Made by a program: the position numbers and the translations under genes. Positions 33,505-41,935 of a DNA stretch of 45,028 nt are shown here, one piece after another. This stretch comes from Candidatus Neomicrothrix parvicella RN1. Its GTDB lineage: Bacteria > Actinomycetota > Acidimicrobiia > Acidimicrobiales > VFJN01. The number at the start of each line of letters is the position of its first letter. Within the stretch, counting starts at the first letter, position 1. The notes beneath the pieces were generated by a model. The model searched no databases. It was not told the DNA's origin and saw only the letters and a list, made by a program, of their open reading frames with translations. Location of the stretch: NCBI GenBank assembly GCA_945898515.1, contig CAMDIH010000010.1:1-45028 (forward strand), in the 5' to 3' direction.

Positions 33505-35352
33505 TCAGTCCGCCGACTTGGCCCGCTTGGCGCTACGGGCCCGGGTGGTCTGGTCGAGGATCACCTTACGCAGCCGGACGCTGGTGGGGGTCACCTCAAC
33601 ACACTCGTCTTCCGCAATCAGTTCGAGAGCCTGCTCCAGGGAAAGGGCGCGCGGCGGAATGAGCTTCTCGAAAGCCTCCGCGGTGGAGGAGCGAATGTTG
33701 TTGAGCTTCTTCTCCTTAGTCGGGTTGATGTCCATGTCGTCGGCGCGAGAGTTCTCCCCCACGATCATCCCTTCGTAGACCGGCACCCCCGGGCCCACGA
33801 ACATCACACCCCGCTCCTGCAGGGCGGTCAGGGCGAAGCCGGTGGTGGGGCCAATCCGGTCGGCTACCAAGGATCCGTTGGGCCGCCCCTTGATCTCCCC
33901 GGCCCATGGCTCCATGCGCTCGAACACATGGTGCAACAGCCCCGTACCGCGCGTCTCGGTGATGAACTCGGTGCGGAACCCGATCAAACCACGGGCGGGC
34001 ACGAGGTACTCCATGCGAACCCAACCCGTCCCGTGGTTGATGATCTGTTCCATGCGCCCCTTCCGCAGGGCCAGCAACTGGGTGACGACCCCGAGGTAGT
34101 CCTCGGGCACGTCGATCGTGAGCCGGTCGACAGGTTCGTGGATCTTTCCGTCGATCTCCTTGACGAGCACCTGGGGCTTGCCCACCGTAAGTTCGAAGCC
34201 CTCGCGGCGCATCATCTCCACCAATACCGCTAGTTGCAACTCGCCACGACCTTGCACCTCCCAGGTGTCGGGTCGCTCGGTGGGCAGCACCCGGATGCTC
34301 ACATTTCCCACCAGTTCTCGATCGAGGCGAGCCTTCACGAGACGGGCCGTGAGGAGTTTTCCCTCCTTGCCGGCCAGGGGTGAAGTGTTGATACCGATGG
34401 TCATCGACAGGCTCGGCTCGTCGATGTGGATCACCGGCAGGGGCCGGGGATCGTTCACATCGGTAAGGGTCTCGCCGATCGTGATCTCAGGGATCCCGGC
34501 GATGGCGATGATCTCCCCTGGACCGACCTTTTCGGCCGCCACGCGCTCCAGTTCTTCGGTGATGAATAACTCAGCGATCTTGGCTCGTTCGGTGGTGCCA
34601 TCAGCCCGGCACCACGCCACCGTGTCTCCCTTGTGCAGATGACCGTTCATGATGCGACACAACGCCACCCGACCCAGGTACGGGGAGGAGTCCAGGTTCG
34701 TCACCAGGGCCTGAAAGGGGGCTTCGGGATCAAACTCAGGAGCGGGGATCCGATCCAGCAGGAGATCAAGCAGGGGCTTGAGGGTGGCGCCCTCGGGGAG
34801 TCCGGCACCGTCAGCGGGCCGCTCCATGGACGCTTTTCCCTCCCGGGAGACGCAGTAGACGATCGGGAAGTCCAGCTGGTCGAGGTCGGCCTCGAGGTCG
34901 AGGAAGAGTTCCTCGACCTCGTGCACCACCTCGGCGATGCGGGCGTCGGCCCGGTCCACCTTGTTGACCACCAGGACCACCGGCAACTTGGCCTCCAGCG
35001 CCTTGCGCAGCACGAAGCGCGTCTGGGGTAACGGACCTTCCGAGGCGTCCACCAGGAGTAACACCCCATCCACCATCGACAGACCCCGCTCCACCTCGCC
35101 GCCGAAGTCGGCGTGACCCGGCGTGTCGATGATGTTGATCTTCACGTCGCCGTAGGCCACCGAGGTGTTCTTGGCGAGAATGGTGATCCCTTTTTCCCGT
35201 TCGAGGTCCATGGAGTCCATGACCCGCTCGTTCACGTCCTGGTTCGATCGGAAGGCGCCGGATTGCCAGAGCATCTTGTCCACCAGGGTGGTCTTGCCGT
35301 GATCAACATGAGCCACAATGGCCACATTGCGGAGGTCGGCGCGAGTCGCCAT
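33505..35352 (-). CDS. typA: Ribosome-associated GTPase TypA/BipA
   Basis: The product has 615 residues, the normal length. G1 [12 protein letters not shown] lies near residue 14, G2/G3 EREKGITI and [14 protein letters not shown] near 51 and 73, and G4 NKVDRADA near 128. EF-G-like domains III, V and the C-terminal domain follow, ending in a basic tail. It is a translational GTPase that binds the 50S subunit and promotes assembly and growth under stress and cold. The start has a Shine-Dalgarno-like AAGGAA 6 bases upstream and a likely -10 TAGTCT at 35386-35391, so this gene has a short leader, unlike many neighbours. Confidence 0.96.
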   Translation of the reverse strand: MATRADLRNVAIVAHVDHGKTTLVDKMLWQSGAFRSNQDVNERVMDSMDLEREKGITILAKNTSVAYGDVKINIIDTPGHADFGGEVERGLSMVDGVLLLVDASEGPLPQTRFVLRKALEAKLPVVLVVNKVDRADARIAEVVHEVEELFLDLEADLDQLDFPIVYCVSREGKASMERPADGAGLPEGATLKPLLDLLLDRIPAPEFDPEAPFQALVTNLDSSPYLGRVALCRIMNGHLHKGDTVAWCRADGTTERAKIAELFITEELERVAAEKVGPGEIIAIAGIPEITIGETLTDVNDPRPLPVIHIDEPSLSMTIGINTSPLAGKEGKLLTARLVKARLDRELVGNVSIRVLPTERPDTWEVQGRGELQLAVLVEMMRREGFELTVGKPQVLVKEIDGKIHEPVDRLTIDVPEDYLGVVTQLLALRKGRMEQIINHGTGWVRMEYLVPARGLIGFRTEFITETRGTGLLHHVFERMEPWAGEIKGRPNGSLVADRIGPTTGFALTALQERGVMFVGPGVPVYEGMIVGENSRADDMDINPTKEKKLNNIRSSTAEAFEKLIPPRALSLEQALELIAEDECVEVTPTSVRLRKVILDQTTRARSAKRAKSAD

Positions 35353-35506
35353 GGGAAGGTTCCTTCGGTCTATGGGGGGTAGATCAGACTACGGGCTGCC
35401 CCAGTTCGGACCCGCATTGACCAGGGCCCTAACGGCCCTGCCCTCGGGCGGCCAACCCTGGCGGCCTGCTTGCCCCCCGAGATTTCACCGAGTTCACTAC
35501 AAGGGC

Positions 35507-36550
35507 ATGCTCACCGACCAAGTCACCTTCACTGAAGCCGAACTCCTCCTAGACCACCCCATTGCCGAGCCGCTCATCGAGGGCGGCGTGCGCTGCCATG
35601 GCGGTTTTGATACCGAAGGCACCTACCTTTCGCCCCGCACCCGGTTCCGGATACCCGCCATCACCGCCTGGCAGGCCCAAAACGCTCAGACCTTTGGCAC
35701 CGAGCCACTCCATGTGCCGCTCGATACCTGGCCCGCCCACTTCCCCAATGTGGCCCAAGCCCGCCACCTCATCACCGCCGGGGTCCCCGAGCCGCTCATC
35801 GCCACCCTCACCCGCATCGGCACGGTGGAAGGGTTCGGCGCCAACATTCGGTTCCTACAGCCCGGTGACCTGCAGCCACACTTCGAACAGGACGTGCGCG
35901 GCACCGCCCTCGACCACCTCGGCCGGGGCCTGTTCGAAGCTCATGGTCGCGACGAAGCCGGCTGGGAGGAAGAGGCCGGGCACCGCGACATGTGGTTCGC
36001 CGCCCGAGACATCGCCTTCCAATCCCCCACTACCGAGATCGATGTGGATGCCATGCTGGCCCGCATGGGCTTCGGCCCGGCGGCCTCTGGGTCCTCCCCG
36101 GAGCCCACCCGTGCCCTCCCCACCGACATCGACCCCAACCTCGAGATGATCGCTCGGCTCATGATCAGGGTCCTGCTCATTGAGGTGCAGGCCTTCCACA
36201 CCTTTGCCTGGGCCGAGGAATGGCTATCGGATCCGAATCTGGTGGCCGGCGAGGGCCGGGCCGCCGACCTGGTGTCGTACATTCGCGCCGATGAGACCCC
36301 TCACGTCGATTACCTCCGGACGGCGCTCAGTGAGATGCGTGACCGCACGTGGATCGGATCGGGTGGATCGAAGCACCCCGGCACCGAGATGATCGGAACG
36401 CTGTGGCAACTGGGCCTCGAACAGTCCCTCGGGGCCGGACGGGAACAGACGCGCGCCTCGGTGCTGGCCGAAGTGGAGCATTGGTGCGGGAAACACCCCC
36501 ACGGCACGGCCACGCTGGAGGCGTTCCACGCCCTAGCGGGCCCGGCGTAA
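35507..36550 (+). CDS. Uncharacterised protein with ferritin-like di-iron pattern
   Basis: The product has 347 residues from the ATG at 35507, preceded by AAGGGC. I do not recognise the family by name. Four acidic/histidine points fit the four-helix di-iron pattern E, ExxH, E, ExxH. E127 or E144 lies in a first helix, E156-A-G-H159 in the second, E226 in LLIEVQAFHTFAWAEEWL, and E263-T-P-H266 in YIRADETPHVDYL. The N-terminal 110 residues are a separate, mixed domain. A peroxidase-, hydroxylase- or reductase-type di-iron role is inferred only. It is divergent from typA, with the control region between. Confidence 0.55.
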   Translation: MLTDQVTFTEAELLLDHPIAEPLIEGGVRCHGGFDTEGTYLSPRTRFRIPAITAWQAQNAQTFGTEPLHVPLDTWPAHFPNVAQARHLITAGVPEPLIATLTRIGTVEGFGANIRFLQPGDLQPHFEQDVRGTALDHLGRGLFEAHGRDEAGWEEEAGHRDMWFAARDIAFQSPTTEIDVDAMLARMGFGPAASGSSPEPTRALPTDIDPNLEMIARLMIRVLLIEVQAFHTFAWAEEWLSDPNLVAGEGRAADLVSYIRADETPHVDYLRTALSEMRDRTWIGSGGSKHPGTEMIGTLWQLGLEQSLGAGREQTRASVLAEVEHWCGKHPHGTATLEAFHALAGPA

Positions 36551-36715
36551 CACCCGCCGTCGCTGCCGCGAACCCGCCGGCTGGTTCGAGCCTCCAAAGG
36601 GGGACGGCCCCGGGCGCCTCCTGCCGAAGCGGGAGGCGGCCCCGGGGCCGCCAGTCGGACGGGCATCCACCGAGCGATCGTTGCGAACCCGTAGGTTCTC
36701 ATTGACCACCCACAT
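36533..36715 (-). CDS. Possible small basic protein, 60 aa
   Basis: The frame from ATG 36715 begins MWVVNENLRVRNDR and continues into an Arg/Gly/Pro-rich segment, ending 18 bases inside the convergent gene at 36550. Most third codon positions are G or C, as in real genes here, but GC-rich random sequence can do the same. The composition suggests nucleic-acid binding if it is expressed. Its first codons overlap the base of a strong hairpin at 36713-36748. I would not rely on it without expression data. Confidence 0.3.
   Translation of the reverse strand: MWVVNENLRVRNDRSVDARPTGGPGAASRFGRRRPGPSPFGGSNQPAGSRQRRRVLRRAR
36606..36649. terminator. Strong GC-rich hairpin downstream of the ferritin-like gene
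   Basis: GGCCCCGG (36606-36613) pairs with CCGGGGCC (36642-36649), and CGCCTCC (36615-36621) with GGAGGCG (36632-36638), giving a 15-bp stem with small bulges. An alternative perfect palindrome GGCGGCCCCGGGGCCGCC spans 36635-36652. There is no T-run after it, as is usual for actinobacterial hairpin terminators. A structured RNA is the alternative. Confidence 0.4.
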
Positions 36716-36748
36716 CGCCCGTCGGAGCCAAGGCTCTGGCGGGCGATG
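36713..36748. other. 17-bp stem-loop
   Basis: CATCGCCCGTCGGAGCC and GGCTCTGGCGGGCGATG pair over 17 bp with two G-U wobbles around an AA centre. It has no T-tract on either strand. It could be a terminator, part of a structured RNA, or a leader hairpin for the small minus-strand frame. Confidence 0.45.
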
Positions 36749-37038
36749 CCTGTTGGGGGCCGACTCGCCGAAGCGCTCCGACTCCCTCCCGCTGGCGTGC
36801 CGGGTTGCCCCAGTTGCCTGACGGGCCGTTCAACCCAAGCGACTTTCGCCTCTCGAATTGAACGGACGGTGGATAACTCGTCCTCCCACAACGACGGTTT
36901 CGGTGCGTTCCTGAGGGTTCTCCATCGGCCGAAGCCTCTGACCACTTCTCGCTCTCGCACCGCGCCATTTCGCTGCGGTACTGGCGATGATGAACCTCGT
37001 CGCTGCGGTCGTCAACAACTTTCGGAACATCCCCAGGG

Positions 37039-37111
37039 TTATCCCCCAACCTTTTTACTTCTCCACAAAAGGACGAGGGTTGTCCACCTTCTACCCACAG
37101 CAACACCCACA
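37039..37111 (+). other. Row of DnaA-box-like 9-mers
   Basis: Five sites point the same way: TTATCCCCC (37039), TTCTCCACA (37059), TTGTCCACC (37080), CTACCCACA (37091) and ACACCCACA (37103). Compared with TTATCCACA or TTGTCCACA they have one to three mismatches. Their spacings of 20, 21, 11 and 12 bases are near one or two helical turns. They lie directly upstream of the enoyl-CoA hydratase gene. No dnaA or dnaN gene is present, so this is not the standard oriC layout. Confidence 0.35.
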
Positions 37112-37173
37112 GATGACACCCCCCCACCACGCTCCCGCCGCATCCGGTGGCCTCCATCGACCAGACTCAGGGG

Positions 37174-37959
37174 ATGGTCCACTCCCCGATCTCTCGAGCC
37201 GGCGACTACGACACCCTCAGGGTGGAACGGGATGCCGAATTGGACGGCCTGCTCACCATCACGCTCAACCGACCGGCCAAACTCAACGCCCTGACCATCG
37301 CCCTGCACGACGAATTGCAGGAACTGTGCGCAGGCCTCGAAACCGACCCCACCGTGCGGGTGGTGGTACTCACCGGGGCCGGCCGAGCGTTCTCCGCCGG
37401 GGCTGACCTATCCGACCGTCGACCACTGCCCCCGATCAATGATCTTGACCGCCAGGCCCGGGCGCACCTCGGGGGACGAACCTGCGAGATGCTCGATCGC
37501 CTCCCCCAGGTCACCATCGGGGCCGCCAACGGCCTCGCCATCGGTGGTGGTGTGGTGCTGTTGACCTGCTGCGACCTTCGCCTCGCCGCCGACTCCGCCT
37601 GGTTCTCGATTCCCGAGGTGGAACTCGACCTCCCCCTGACCTGGCAGGCCCTGCCCCGTTTGATGCGCGAACTGGGGCCAGCCCGCACGCGGGAGGTGGC
37701 GATGCTCTGCGAGCGCTTCACAAGCGCCGAGGCGGCGGCCTGGGGCTTGGTCAACTATGTCCATCCCGACGCCGAGTTCCCCCGGGCCGTGCGCACCATG
37801 GCGGCTCGACTCCTGTCGATGGACCCGCTGAGCCTCTCATCCACCAAACGGTCATGTGCCGCCCTGGCCAACGCCATGGTGCCCAAAGAGGTGAGCTGGA
37901 GCGATGCCGAGATAATGCTTCTCGCCCATCGGCAACAGGCCCTGCGGCGCGACCGATAG
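37174..37959 (+). CDS. Enoyl-CoA hydratase/isomerase (crotonase family)
   Basis: The product has 261 residues. The crotonase signature includes LNRPAKLNAL near residue 30, GRAFSAGADLSD near 66 (oxyanion hole), and GAANGLAIGGGVVLLTCCDLRLAA near 115 followed by FSIPEVELDL, which carries a glutamate. This is generic enoyl-CoA hydratase chemistry in fatty-acid or related acyl-CoA breakdown. It lacks the MenB-specific motifs. The ATG at 37174 is preferred because CAGACT ends 6 bases upstream, as at msrB. Confidence 0.85.
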   Translation: MVHSPISRAGDYDTLRVERDAELDGLLTITLNRPAKLNALTIALHDELQELCAGLETDPTVRVVVLTGAGRAFSAGADLSDRRPLPPINDLDRQARAHLGGRTCEMLDRLPQVTIGAANGLAIGGGVVLLTCCDLRLAADSAWFSIPEVELDLPLTWQALPRLMRELGPARTREVAMLCERFTSAEAAAWGLVNYVHPDAEFPRAVRTMAARLLSMDPLSLSSTKRSCAALANAMVPKEVSWSDAEIMLLAHRQQALRRDR

Positions 37960-38002
37960 CGCCGCCCACCCCCCTCGCGCCCCATCCCGCCATCGCCATA
38001 CG

Positions 38003-38078
38003 TGGTGGGCGCTGCCGGGTTCGAACCGACGACCTGCTCGGTGTAAACGAGCTGCTCTACCAGCTGAGCTAAACGCCC
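38003..38078 (-). tRNA. tRNA-Val (anticodon UAC)
   Basis: The acceptor stem GGGCGTT pairs with AGCGCCC. The D arm is GCTCAGCTGGTAGAGC, the anticodon stem GCTCG/CGAGC encloses TTTACAC with anticodon TAC, and the T arm contains GGTTCGAAC. The 3' CCA is encoded at 38003-38005. A TACGGT about 60 bases upstream on the minus strand may be its -10. Confidence 0.95.
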
Positions 38079-38181
38079 GGGAACCGAACCATTGAGGTCC
38101 GACCGTGGTCACGGCACCGTAGCGGGTCCACGCGCGCGCCACGCCGCCCCGGTTCGAAACGGGACGGTGTTAGGCCCTCAC

Positions 38182-39138
38182 TCAGCGAGCCGCCAGGTCC
38201 CGCACAGGGACAATGTGCCTCCGGGGGCGACCGGCCGCCACGATGGCGTACATCGACGGGCCCACCGGAAACAGGGCCGTATGGCCGGCGCGGCCATCAC
38301 CCACCGCAGCGGGCGCCGGAGGCGACTCCAAAATCATCGCACTGGCGATCTGCTCCACCTCGAGAAGGGTTGCCGGCACATCGATACCAGCGGTGATGCC
38401 CCCGTCGGGAGCCTTGCTCAACGCCACCACCACGCCGATGCGACGGGCGAGGTGCCCCGTCACATAGTGACCCAGGTAACAAGTGGGCACTACGCGTTGA
38501 GAGTCTTCACCGGCGAGGCGATGGTTGGCCCGCGCAATGTCGTTATCGATCATGCCCCCACCGTGGTCCGTCACCAGGATCGTGTAGCCCACTGGGGTGC
38601 GGCACCCACTCACCTCGACGGGCCGTTGCGGCGGCGAGTACGCCAACGCATTCTCGATGAGCTCGGCCATCAGATGCACCAGGGCCGGGGCGTCGACGCC
38701 GTGGATGGACGCCGGGTCGAAATGGCCCACCTCTACCCGTTCGTGCCCTTCAACCTCCCCCAAGGCTTCGTACAGGGCATCGAATAGTCGCATCGGTTGC
38801 GTACGCGATGACGGGAGATCGATACCGGCCAGCACCCGTCGCGACTCGGCCCTTCGGCGCTGCCTCGGCGTGAGGCCGCCCTTATCGCATTGTTCGTCCC
38901 GGTCTCGGGGGGCGGGTGCATGGCGCGTCGGAGCGGCGCTGGCCCCTTCCGGCTCGGCGGTTGGTATGGGCCGTTGCATGGCCAGCGTCGCGACTCCGGA
39001 TGTTGTCGTGTCCGTCTTCACCATGGTCAATCGGCCGAACCTCTGGACGAGGACCAGCACCAAAAGAACCGTGCTGATCGCCAACACCATGTTCCACGAC
39101 AGTGGAATGGGCAGCGGTGAGGGGGTGAGCATCGGCAT
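38182..39138 (-). CDS. CvnA-like sensor histidine kinase-type ATPase, short form
   Basis: The product has 318 residues. A membrane helix at about residues 14-32 is followed by a charged linker and a GHKL ATPase domain: N-box ELIENALAYSPP (E159, N163), G1 DHGGGM (191-196) and G2 YLGHYVTGHLA (near 221). The preceding RRVLAGIDLPSSR and LYEALGEVEGHERVE match the segment ahead of the ATPase in Streptomyces CvnA conservon kinases. It lacks the extracellular nitrate-sensing domain of CvnA, and I see no phosphoacceptor histidine. Roadblock (CvnB), CvnC and GTPase (CvnD) genes are absent beside it. It starts 21 bases after the coiled-coil gene stops. Confidence 0.75.
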   Translation of the reverse strand: MPMLTPSPLPIPLSWNMVLAISTVLLVLVLVQRFGRLTMVKTDTTTSGVATLAMQRPIPTAEPEGASAAPTRHAPAPRDRDEQCDKGGLTPRQRRRAESRRVLAGIDLPSSRTQPMRLFDALYEALGEVEGHERVEVGHFDPASIHGVDAPALVHLMAELIENALAYSPPQRPVEVSGCRTPVGYTILVTDHGGGMIDNDIARANHRLAGEDSQRVVPTCYLGHYVTGHLARRIGVVVALSKAPDGGITAGIDVPATLLEVEQIASAMILESPPAPAAVGDGRAGHTALFPVGPSMYAIVAAGRPRRHIVPVRDLAAR

Positions 39139-39159
39139 AACGGGAAACCCGGGATTCTC

Positions 39160-41760
39160 CTAGTCGGACTGGACGAGAGGTGACCGCTGCCCCGCCCAGC
39201 GGCGGTTGGTGGCGACGGGGGCAGTGGCGGCTACTGGGGCCTGCGAGGCTGCCGGAACAACAGCAGCCACCGGGACCAGCGGAACAACCGCAGCCGCCGG
39301 AACAACAGCCGCCACCGGGACCCGCGGAACAACCGCAGCCGCCGGAACAACAGCCGCCACCGGGACCAGCGGAACAACCGCAGCCGCCGGAAGTTCTGGA
39401 GGAGCGGTGTGCTCCAGATCTCGCCGGAGCACCGCCGCCGGAATCGCCGTCCCCGCCGGGGCAGGCAGTTCGATCGCCCAGGCCAGGATGTTGGGGTCCT
39501 CGGAGAGCATCACGATCTGACGGTCCTCGGCGGCCTGCACGAGGGTGTGGAGCAACACTCCGGTGGCGGCGTCGTCGAGATCCCCAAAGGGCTCGTCGAG
39601 CACCACGAGCAGATCGGGATTGGCGGTCTGCAGCACCGTTTCGAATCCTGCGATCAGGTCCTCGCCCACCCCCTCATCAGCCACCGTGTCGGCTAGCAGG
39701 GCTGCCGCACGCGCTTCAGCGAGGCGTTGCGAGGTGGCCGCCACGTCGTTCTCGGCCTGGCTCCGGGCGGGGTCGAGTGAACTGGCGTGATGCTTGAGGC
39801 GGCCCACCAACCCGGTGAGGTCCTCGATCGGATCCCCCGAGGATCCCGCGCCGCCGGGTAGTTCCTCGGCGAGTTGCCGAACCTTCCGGGCCGCGCCACG
39901 AACCACCAACGTCGCTGCTTCGAGGTTCCCTTCAGCCGAGACAAAGCTCTCCGTGGTGCGATCCATCTCGCGCTCGGCGGCCTGTTGGGCCAGCACGAGG
40001 GAGCCGGTGTCTGCGTCAAGTTGGCGGCGCATGAGCGCCAGGGCTTCCACTTCCTCGGCTCGAGCCGCATCCTGGCTGGCGCGTTGGGTGAGTTCGCTCT
40101 CCACCGCCGCCACCGAGCCTCGTGCCAACTGGAGTTCCTCGGCCAGGCGGTCCACCTCCCACTCGGCTGAACGAAGGTCCACTTCGTAGGTCACACCATC
40201 CCGATCGTCCGATCCGGAATGGCTCTGACTACTCTCCGCCGCGTGGAGCGCACCGTCGGTCTCTGCCTCCCCGTCAAGCACCACGCCCTGGCTTTCCACA
40301 TAGGCGCTGGCCGCCGATTCGAGATCGATCCCGACGGGGTGGATGCCTGCTGCGGCGAGTGCCTCAAGGAGGTCGGTCTGCAGGCTCGGGGCCACCCGTC
40401 GGTGCGCTTTGAGGAGTTCCTGCGTGCGGCCAAGTGGGTCCACTCCGAGGAGCTCAACCACCATGGCGTGCAACCGCTGGCGCTCGGACTCAAGGTGTTG
40501 CCGCTCGGGCGATCCCGCCGAGGCCTCGGTGAGAGCACCTAAGGCGGCGGCGGCGCTCTGGCGCTCGCGATTCAGGCCGGCGTGGCGGGGATCCACCACG
40601 CCCGAGCGGCCGCCGGAGATGACCACATCGATGTAGCCCGCGAAGCCGTGGTGGGCCAACAGCGCCCGTTCGGCGGCCCGCACTTCGGCCACCCGCATTC
40701 GCGAAGCCGTCGCCCCCCAGCGACGACCCAGCCGCTCCTCAGCCTCCACCACCGCGACATGAGCGGCGTCTAGTGCCGCGCGCTCTGGGGCAGTGAGGGC
40801 GTTGGCCCGCATGGCTTGCTCAATCTCAACAAACTCTGCTTCTGCCACGGCCAGTCGAGTTCGGGCGCTGAGGAGTTCCTTCTCGCTGGGAGCAACACCA
40901 GCCACCGGCAGCTGTGCGAAGTCGGCCTCTAGGTCCGCCCAGGCCTCGGCGAGGGCCGTGGCCGTCGGATCCACCTCGTCAAAGCCCGCTGAAACCGAAC
41001 GCAACGCCACGAGGGCATCCACCACCGCCGTCAGTGCGGGATCGTCCCTTCGTTCAACCGGAGCCGAGGTTGTCTCCACTACTGGGGATGCGAGGATCGC
41101 CAACGGGGTGCCTCTCGGGGCCATGGCCTGACGATCCGCTAGGCAGACCTCCGCATCGTGGTGGGCCCGGATGGCCTGTTCTACGGCCCGGCCGGCGGCG
41201 GTGAGTTCGCTCCGCAGGGCTCCTTCGTCCATCCCCACCTCTGGTGTGTGATCCAGGTGGCGATCGGCTCGGCTGATGGCCTCCTCCAAGGCCTCGCGCT
41301 GCTGGAGGACCCGGGCCAGTTCGTGGTTGGCCGCATCCTGCTCCTGCCGTCGCAGGTCCCGGAGGGCCTGGGCCTCTTGGAGGGCCTCCTGGCCGCTCCT
41401 GACGGTGGCTTCGGTCTCCTCTATCCATATCGCTCCGTCGAGCAGAGCCTTCTGTCGACTGCTCAGCACCGCCAGTTCACGCGAGGCCGTTTCATGCTGC
41501 TCGCCCGCGGCGGTCACCCCTGCGGCCATGCTCACTTGGCGCTGCGCTCGGTCGGCGGCCCGACGCTGCGTGAAACCCACCGTCGCCGTCCGCAGATCGG
41601 CCGAGTTCAGCACCACCGCCGAAACCGCGCCGCTCGCCTCCCCAGACGACTCAGCGAAGAGTTGCAACAACGCCACTCGTTCCGCCCGGCCGGAGAGCGT
41701 GACGGTGAGTCGCTGATGGAGGCTGCGGAGGCGAGGGTGAGAGGGCGAGTTCGTCGACAT
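39160..41760 (-). CDS. Long coiled-coil protein with ABC/SMC-like C-terminal motif
   Basis: The ATG at 41760 gives 866 residues. A GTG at 41835 would add 25, but their third codon positions are less G/C-biased. Residues about 60-690 are mostly Ala/Glu/Arg-rich heptad sequence, interrupted near 380-500 by a less charged stretch containing FAGYIDVVISGG. Near 717 comes LLVVLDEPFGDLDDAATG, then IVMLSEDPNILAWA, resembling Walker B with D-loop and the following switch strand of SMC/RecN ATPases. I find no Walker A, so ATP hydrolysis is doubtful. The tail is a Val/Ala/Pro tandem repeat. The family is unrecognised. It precedes the CvnA-like gene and is divergent from the sigma factor. Confidence 0.6.
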   Translation of the reverse strand: MSTNSPSHPRLRSLHQRLTVTLSGRAERVALLQLFAESSGEASGAVSAVVLNSADLRTATVGFTQRRAADRAQRQVSMAAGVTAAGEQHETASRELAVLSSRQKALLDGAIWIEETEATVRSGQEALQEAQALRDLRRQEQDAANHELARVLQQREALEEAISRADRHLDHTPEVGMDEGALRSELTAAGRAVEQAIRAHHDAEVCLADRQAMAPRGTPLAILASPVVETTSAPVERRDDPALTAVVDALVALRSVSAGFDEVDPTATALAEAWADLEADFAQLPVAGVAPSEKELLSARTRLAVAEAEFVEIEQAMRANALTAPERAALDAAHVAVVEAEERLGRRWGATASRMRVAEVRAAERALLAHHGFAGYIDVVISGGRSGVVDPRHAGLNRERQSAAAALGALTEASAGSPERQHLESERQRLHAMVVELLGVDPLGRTQELLKAHRRVAPSLQTDLLEALAAAGIHPVGIDLESAASAYVESQGVVLDGEAETDGALHAAESSQSHSGSDDRDGVTYEVDLRSAEWEVDRLAEELQLARGSVAAVESELTQRASQDAARAEEVEALALMRRQLDADTGSLVLAQQAAEREMDRTTESFVSAEGNLEAATLVVRGAARKVRQLAEELPGGAGSSGDPIEDLTGLVGRLKHHASSLDPARSQAENDVAATSQRLAEARAAALLADTVADEGVGEDLIAGFETVLQTANPDLLVVLDEPFGDLDDAATGVLLHTLVQAAEDRQIVMLSEDPNILAWAIELPAPAGTAIPAAVLRRDLEHTAPPELPAAAVVPLVPVAAVVPAAAVVPRVPVAAVVPAAAVVPLVPVAAVVPAASQAPVAATAPVATNRRWAGQRSPLVQSD
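39254..39390. repeat. 45-bp in-frame tandem repeat
   Basis: Two full 45-base units (39281-39325 and 39326-39370) are flanked by a partial unit before (39254-39280) and after (39371-39390), differing by a few bases. On the coding strand each unit encodes a 15-residue Val/Ala/Pro repeat (VPAAAVVPLVPVAAV). Near identity at DNA level suggests recent slippage or recombination. Confidence 0.85.
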
Positions 41761-41877
41761 GTTGTTGGGTTCCCGGCTCCCAACACAGTCCGTGTTGCCA
41801 AAAGCGGGCGTTGGCTTGGTATCGACTGGGATCACCCAACACTTGAGACCATCCCTGTTGCTTCAGAAACCGCCCTC

Positions 41878-41883
41878 TACAGT
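41878..41883 (+). promoter_or_regulatory. Candidate -10 element upstream of the sigma factor
   Basis: TACAGT lies about 50 bases before the sigma factor start, giving a leader that contains a good Shine-Dalgarno (GGAGG at 41926-41930). No strong -35 is evident. Confidence 0.35.
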
Positions 41884-41935
41884 CGATGAAGGAACGACGG
41901 CCCCAACCTAGGGGCCACAGCCATCGGAGGATCCC

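Larger units (their letters stand above)
36551..37173. other. Longest stretch without a confident gene
   Basis: These 623 bases hold two strong hairpins, an 8-base inverted repeat (36826-36833 with 36858-36865), a TTATCCACC-like box at 36868-36876 on the minus strand and a row of similar boxes from 37039. Open frames here are short and show no family I know. RNase P RNA, tmRNA and SRP RNA signatures were looked for by eye and not found. Apart from the possible small ORF at its left end, it is probably regulatory or an unassigned structured RNA. Confidence 0.5.

Noticed and set aside
36551-37173. RNase P RNA, tmRNA, SRP RNA or a known riboswitch
   Set aside because: The conserved cores (for example GAGGAAAGTCC of RNase P, the tmRNA tag and its CCA end, the SRP loop, SAM or cobalamin boxes) were not found on either strand.
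36551-37173. Standard chromosomal oriC
   Set aside because: No dnaA, dnaN, rpmH or rnpA lies beside it, and no AT-rich unwinding stretch is evident; only DnaA-like boxes are reported.
38079-38181. Small gene or second tRNA near the tRNA-Val
   Set aside because: A TTCGAA-containing imperfect hairpin is present, but no tRNA fold or coding frame; it is probably leader sequence for the tRNA.
39254-39390. CRISPR array
   Set aside because: Units are contiguous, in frame and without spacers, and lie inside a coding sequence.
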